Under the pieces are notes generated by a model. The model did no database searches and was not told the origin of the DNA. It saw only the letters and a program-made list of their open reading frames with translations. From Herbaspirillum sp. ST 5-3 (GTDB taxonomy: Bacteria; Pseudomonadota; Gammaproteobacteria; Burkholderiales; Burkholderiaceae_D): a stretch of DNA of 64,000 nt. Below are positions 61,548 through 64,000 of the stretch, piece after piece. The stretch lies in contig NZ_STGI01000002.1 of the NCBI RefSeq assembly GCF_004804275.1, positions 640,710-704,709 on the forward strand, in the 5' to 3' direction. Each line of letters starts with the position of its first letter. The first letter of the stretch is position 1. Both the position numbers and the translations under genes were made by a program.

Positions 61548-63803
61548 ATGATGAATCAATCCATACCGAGGCTCGCCGGGCCCATCCGCCAGGAAGAAAA
61601 CGACATCGAGCTGGCAAGCTACATCGACGTCCTGTGGGAAAGCCGCTGGATGATCGTAACCATTACGCTCGTACTGGCTTTGCTGGGCGCGGCCTATGCG
61701 TTCATCACGACGCCGGTATATCAAGCCAATATGCTGATTCACGTCGAGGAAGAAGGTCAGAAGGAATCGAAGAACATCCTCGGCGACCTGTCGTCGATGT
61801 TTGACGTGAAGACCTCGGCTCTGGCCGAGATGGAACTGATTCGCTCGCGGCTGGTGGTATCGCGCGCAATCGACAACCTGCGGCTTTATATCAACGCCGG
61901 ACCCCGGTATTTCCCAGGCATCGGGTCGTGGATAGCGAAAAAGAACAAGAAACTGTCGACGCCCGGACTGCTCGGCTATGGCGGCTATGCATGGGGTGCG
62001 GAAAAGATCGATGTGGCAACCTTCAATGTGCCTGAATCGCTGCTCAATCGCGAATTCGTGGTGACGGCGGAGGGAAATGGCTTGTACCGTCTGACGCAGG
62101 AAGAGCAGGGTATTGACCTCAAGGCCAAAGTCGGCGAAACAGCGATATTCGAACTGCCGAAAGGCACTATCGAAGTGCGCATCGATCGCCTCGACGGCAA
62201 TCCCGGCGCGCAGTTCCTGATGTCGCGCGCATCGCGCTTGGCCACCATCGAGGGCATTCAAAAGAGCATGAAGGTGGATGAGTTGGGCGGCAAGCAGTCC
62301 GGCGTGATCGGCGTCAACCTGCAAGGCTCGAATCCGCAGATGATCAATGCCGTCCTGACAGAAGTCGGCAAGGAATATGCGAAGCAGAATGCCGCCCGCA
62401 AGACGGAAGAGGCTGAAAAGTCACTGACCTACCTGAACAAGCAACTGCCCGAGATCAAATCCCAGCTGGAACAGGCCGAGGCCAAGTACAACGCCTTCCG
62501 CAATGCGAACGGTACGGTCGACCTGAACGAGGAATCGAAACTGAGCCTGCAGCAATCGGCTGCGGCGAAGCTCAAGAAAATGGACCTGCAGCAGAAGAAG
62601 ATCGAACTGCTGTCGCGCTATACGGAAGAACATCCGGCTGTTCAGGGCATCGACAGCCAGCTGAAGGAGATCAACGGCGAAATCGCCGCGATGAATGAAC
62701 ACATCAAGTCGCTGCCGTCGATGGAGCAGAACCTGCTGCGTCTGCAACGGGAAGTGAAGGTCAATACAGATCTGTATACCGCGCTGTTGAACACGGCGCA
62801 GCAACTGCGTCTGGTCACGGTCGGCAAGGTAAGCAATGTGCGTCTGGTCGACATGCCGATGCTGCCTGAGAAGCCGATCAAGCCGAACCGCCCGGCGATC
62901 ATCGCCATTTCGATATTGGCCGGCTTGTTCATCGGTGCGGTGATTGCGTTCTTCCGCAAGACGCTGGTCGGCGGTGTCGATTCGCCGGAGCAGATGGAGC
63001 AGATCGCGGGCGTGCCCGTCTATGCAACCATTCCGCACAGTCGGAAGCAGAAAGAGTTGTATCAGCAGGTCAATGCCAAGCAGCAGAAGGTGCCGCTCCT
63101 GGCCAACGTGTCCTCCAGCGATATTGCGGTCGAGAGCTTGCGCAACTTCCGCACCGCGCTTCAATTCTCGCTGCCGCAGTTCAAGAACAACATCGTGCTG
63201 ATCACCGGGGCGACGCCGGGTGTGGGCAAGTCCTTCGTCTCGGCGAATCTTGGCGCCATCATGGCTGCCACCGGCAAGAAGGTATTGCTGATCGATGCTG
63301 ACCTGCGCAACGGCTTGCTGCATCTGTACTTCGGTTTCGGTCGCCATGACGGCTTGTCGGATGCCATCGCGGGTGCGCGTCATCTGGACCAGGTGATTCA
63401 TCACGGCGTGATCGAAAACATGGATTTCATCACCACGGGAACCTTGCCGCAGCATCCGTCCGAGCTGCTGCTGCGCCCCAATTTCGGAAGCTTCCTGCAA
63501 GAGCTGTCCACGCGTTATGACCTCGTGCTGATCGACGCGCCGCCGATTCTCGCGGTTGCCGATACGATGATCATCGGCTCGCACGCGGGAGCGATCTACA
63601 TCATGACCCGTGCCGGCGTCACCACGCCGGGCGAGATCGGTGAATCGATGAAGCGCCTGAGCCAGGCCGGCCTGGAGGCGAAAGGGGTGTTGTTCAACGA
63701 CCTCAAGGTTCGGCCGGGACGTTACGGTTATGGATATACCTATGGCAGATCGGGTTACGGCCAGCGGCCTTCGGACAATACGCCTTTGATCGAGGCATCG
63801 TAA
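61548..63803 (+). CDS. wzc: Wzc-type polysaccharide co-polymerase / tyrosine autokinase (complete)
   Basis: A 751-residue full-length BY-kinase: an N-terminal Wzz-type domain with helix one near residues 35-55 (MIVTITLVLALLGAAYAFI), a periplasmic coiled coil, a second helix near residues 450-470, then a cytoplasmic kinase with Walker A GATPGVGKS (about 554-562), Walker A' LLIDADLR, Walker B VLIDAPP, and a C-terminal Tyr cluster (RYGYGYTYGRSGYG). It is a paralogue of the truncated kinase at the window start. With wza it makes a second export module. Regulated in known systems by a cognate phosphatase, not seen here. Confidence 0.95.
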   Translation: MMNQSIPRLAGPIRQEENDIELASYIDVLWESRWMIVTITLVLALLGAAYAFITTPVYQANMLIHVEEEGQKESKNILGDLSSMFDVKTSALAEMELIRSRLVVSRAIDNLRLYINAGPRYFPGIGSWIAKKNKKLSTPGLLGYGGYAWGAEKIDVATFNVPESLLNREFVVTAEGNGLYRLTQEEQGIDLKAKVGETAIFELPKGTIEVRIDRLDGNPGAQFLMSRASRLATIEGIQKSMKVDELGGKQSGVIGVNLQGSNPQMINAVLTEVGKEYAKQNAARKTEEAEKSLTYLNKQLPEIKSQLEQAEAKYNAFRNANGTVDLNEESKLSLQQSAAAKLKKMDLQQKKIELLSRYTEEHPAVQGIDSQLKEINGEIAAMNEHIKSLPSMEQNLLRLQREVKVNTDLYTALLNTAQQLRLVTVGKVSNVRLVDMPMLPEKPIKPNRPAIIAISILAGLFIGAVIAFFRKTLVGGVDSPEQMEQIAGVPVYATIPHSRKQKELYQQVNAKQQKVPLLANVSSSDIAVESLRNFRTALQFSLPQFKNNIVLITGATPGVGKSFVSANLGAIMAATGKKVLLIDADLRNGLLHLYFGFGRHDGLSDAIAGARHLDQVIHHGVIENMDFITTGTLPQHPSELLLRPNFGSFLQELSTRYDLVLIDAPPILAVADTMIIGSHAGAIYIMTRAGVTTPGEIGESMKRLSQAGLEAKGVLFNDLKVRPGRYGYGYTYGRSGYGQRPSDNTPLIEAS

Positions 63804-63810
63804 GTCCGGC

Positions 63811-63839
63811 GCACATCGGCGCCAGGCGTGCCGATGTGC
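63811..63839 (+). repeat. Perfect 10-base-pair inverted repeat after wzc
   Basis: GCACATCGGC and GCCGATGTGC are perfect arms around a 9-base loop, 8 bases after the wzc stop. No T-run follows directly, but a second hairpin with a pyrimidine tail lies a few bases on, so both may act together. Confidence 0.55.
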
Positions 63840-63853
63840 CGCGCATGCGCGCT

Positions 63854-63890
63854 GCGCTTCCCCGCTGCATCGGGGGCGCTCTTCTTCTTT
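63854..63890 (+). terminator. Candidate terminator between wzc and the mutase gene
   Basis: GCGC-TT-CCCCG pairs with CGGGG-GCGC (TT bulge) around a 6-base loop, followed by TCTTCTTCTTT. This resembles an intrinsic terminator with a pyrimidine-rich tail, ending 16 bases before the next start codon. Confidence 0.45.
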
Positions 63891-63905
63891 CTGGTTCACT
63901 AAAAC

Positions 63906-64000
63906 GTGTTGACTCTCTCTCAAAGCATTTTCAAGGCATACGATATCCGCGGCATCGTGGGCAAGACACTGGACATCGGCATCGCCCGCCAGATCGGCCA
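63906..64000 (+). CDS. Phosphomannomutase/phosphoglucomutase, 3' truncated by window edge
   Basis: The first 32 codons read MLTLSQSIFKAYDIRGIVGK, then TLDIGIARQIG, which is the N terminus of the AlgC/ManB-type alpha-D-phosphohexomutase family (KAYDIRGIV). These enzymes make mannose-1-phosphate or glucose-1-phosphate for polysaccharide precursors. GTG 63906 and TTG 63909 are alternative starts; there is no strong ribosome site. The catalytic Ser motif lies beyond the window. Its placement after wzc supports a role in precursor supply. Confidence 0.88.
   Translation, partial: MLTLSQSIFKAYDIRGIVGKTLDIGIARQIG

Overview
The window is GC-rich DNA of a Gram-negative bacterium, most likely a betaproteobacterium of the Burkholderiales (Oxalobacteraceae-like). 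That placement rests on gene content read by eye: Wzx/Wzy exopolysaccharide genes, pqq genes, a CzcE-type protein, DUF3079 and DUF4197 proteins and an HPP-CBS protein. No database search was possible. I see no insertion sequence, prophage, CRISPR array or rRNA. One tRNA (Thr, anticodon TGT) is present.

Bases 1-32,674 form a large surface-polysaccharide locus. It opens with the 3' part of a Wzc-type tyrosine kinase. A tightly coupled plus-strand operon (1,605-9,550) follows: two formyltransferase-like proteins, two DegT-type proteins, a FemAB/GNAT protein, a PglC-like initiating sugar transferase, a PIG-L deacetylase, a PglD/NeuD-like acetyltransferase and a PAP2-like membrane protein. A minus-strand block (9,622-17,149) carries a DegT aminotransferase, UDP-glucose dehydrogenase and a glycosyltransferase, flanked by two paralogous exported proteins of unknown function. 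A second plus-strand block (17,473-32,674) has a Wzy-like polymerase, a WbpM/PglF-type 4,6-dehydratase, WbpA, WbpB, an apparent WbpD-WbpE fusion, two asparagine-synthetase-like amidotransferases, a glycosyltransferase, a Wzx flippase and an O-acyltransferase. Together these suggest a polymer with bacillosamine-type and diacetamido-uronic sugars, possibly amidated, N-formylated and O-acylated.

Bases 32,805-42,074 hold pyrroloquinoline quinone (PQQ) genes in an unusual layout. pqqB-pqqC-pqqA-pqqD run on the plus strand. Divergent from them are a histidine kinase, a response regulator and a proline-iminopeptidase-like hydrolase, then pqqE followed by a 31-residue membrane ORF, a PuuD-like membrane protein, serC and a divergent dihydroorotate-dehydrogenase-like gene.

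Bases 42,215-59,694 are mixed housekeeping and stress genes: nitronate monooxygenase, a frameshifted universal stress protein, nitroreductase, CzcE-like protein, 3-hydroxyacyl-CoA dehydrogenase, SUMF1-domain protein, tRNA-Thr, HPP-CBS protein, a short-chain dehydrogenase, a DksA/TraR protein, adenosine deaminase and an FtsX-type permease. Several palindromes here look like operators, including FNR/ANR-like boxes before the stress protein and the nitroreductase. Bases 59,695-64,000 start a second export module: a long leader, wza, a complete wzc, and the 5' end of a phosphomannomutase/phosphoglucomutase gene.
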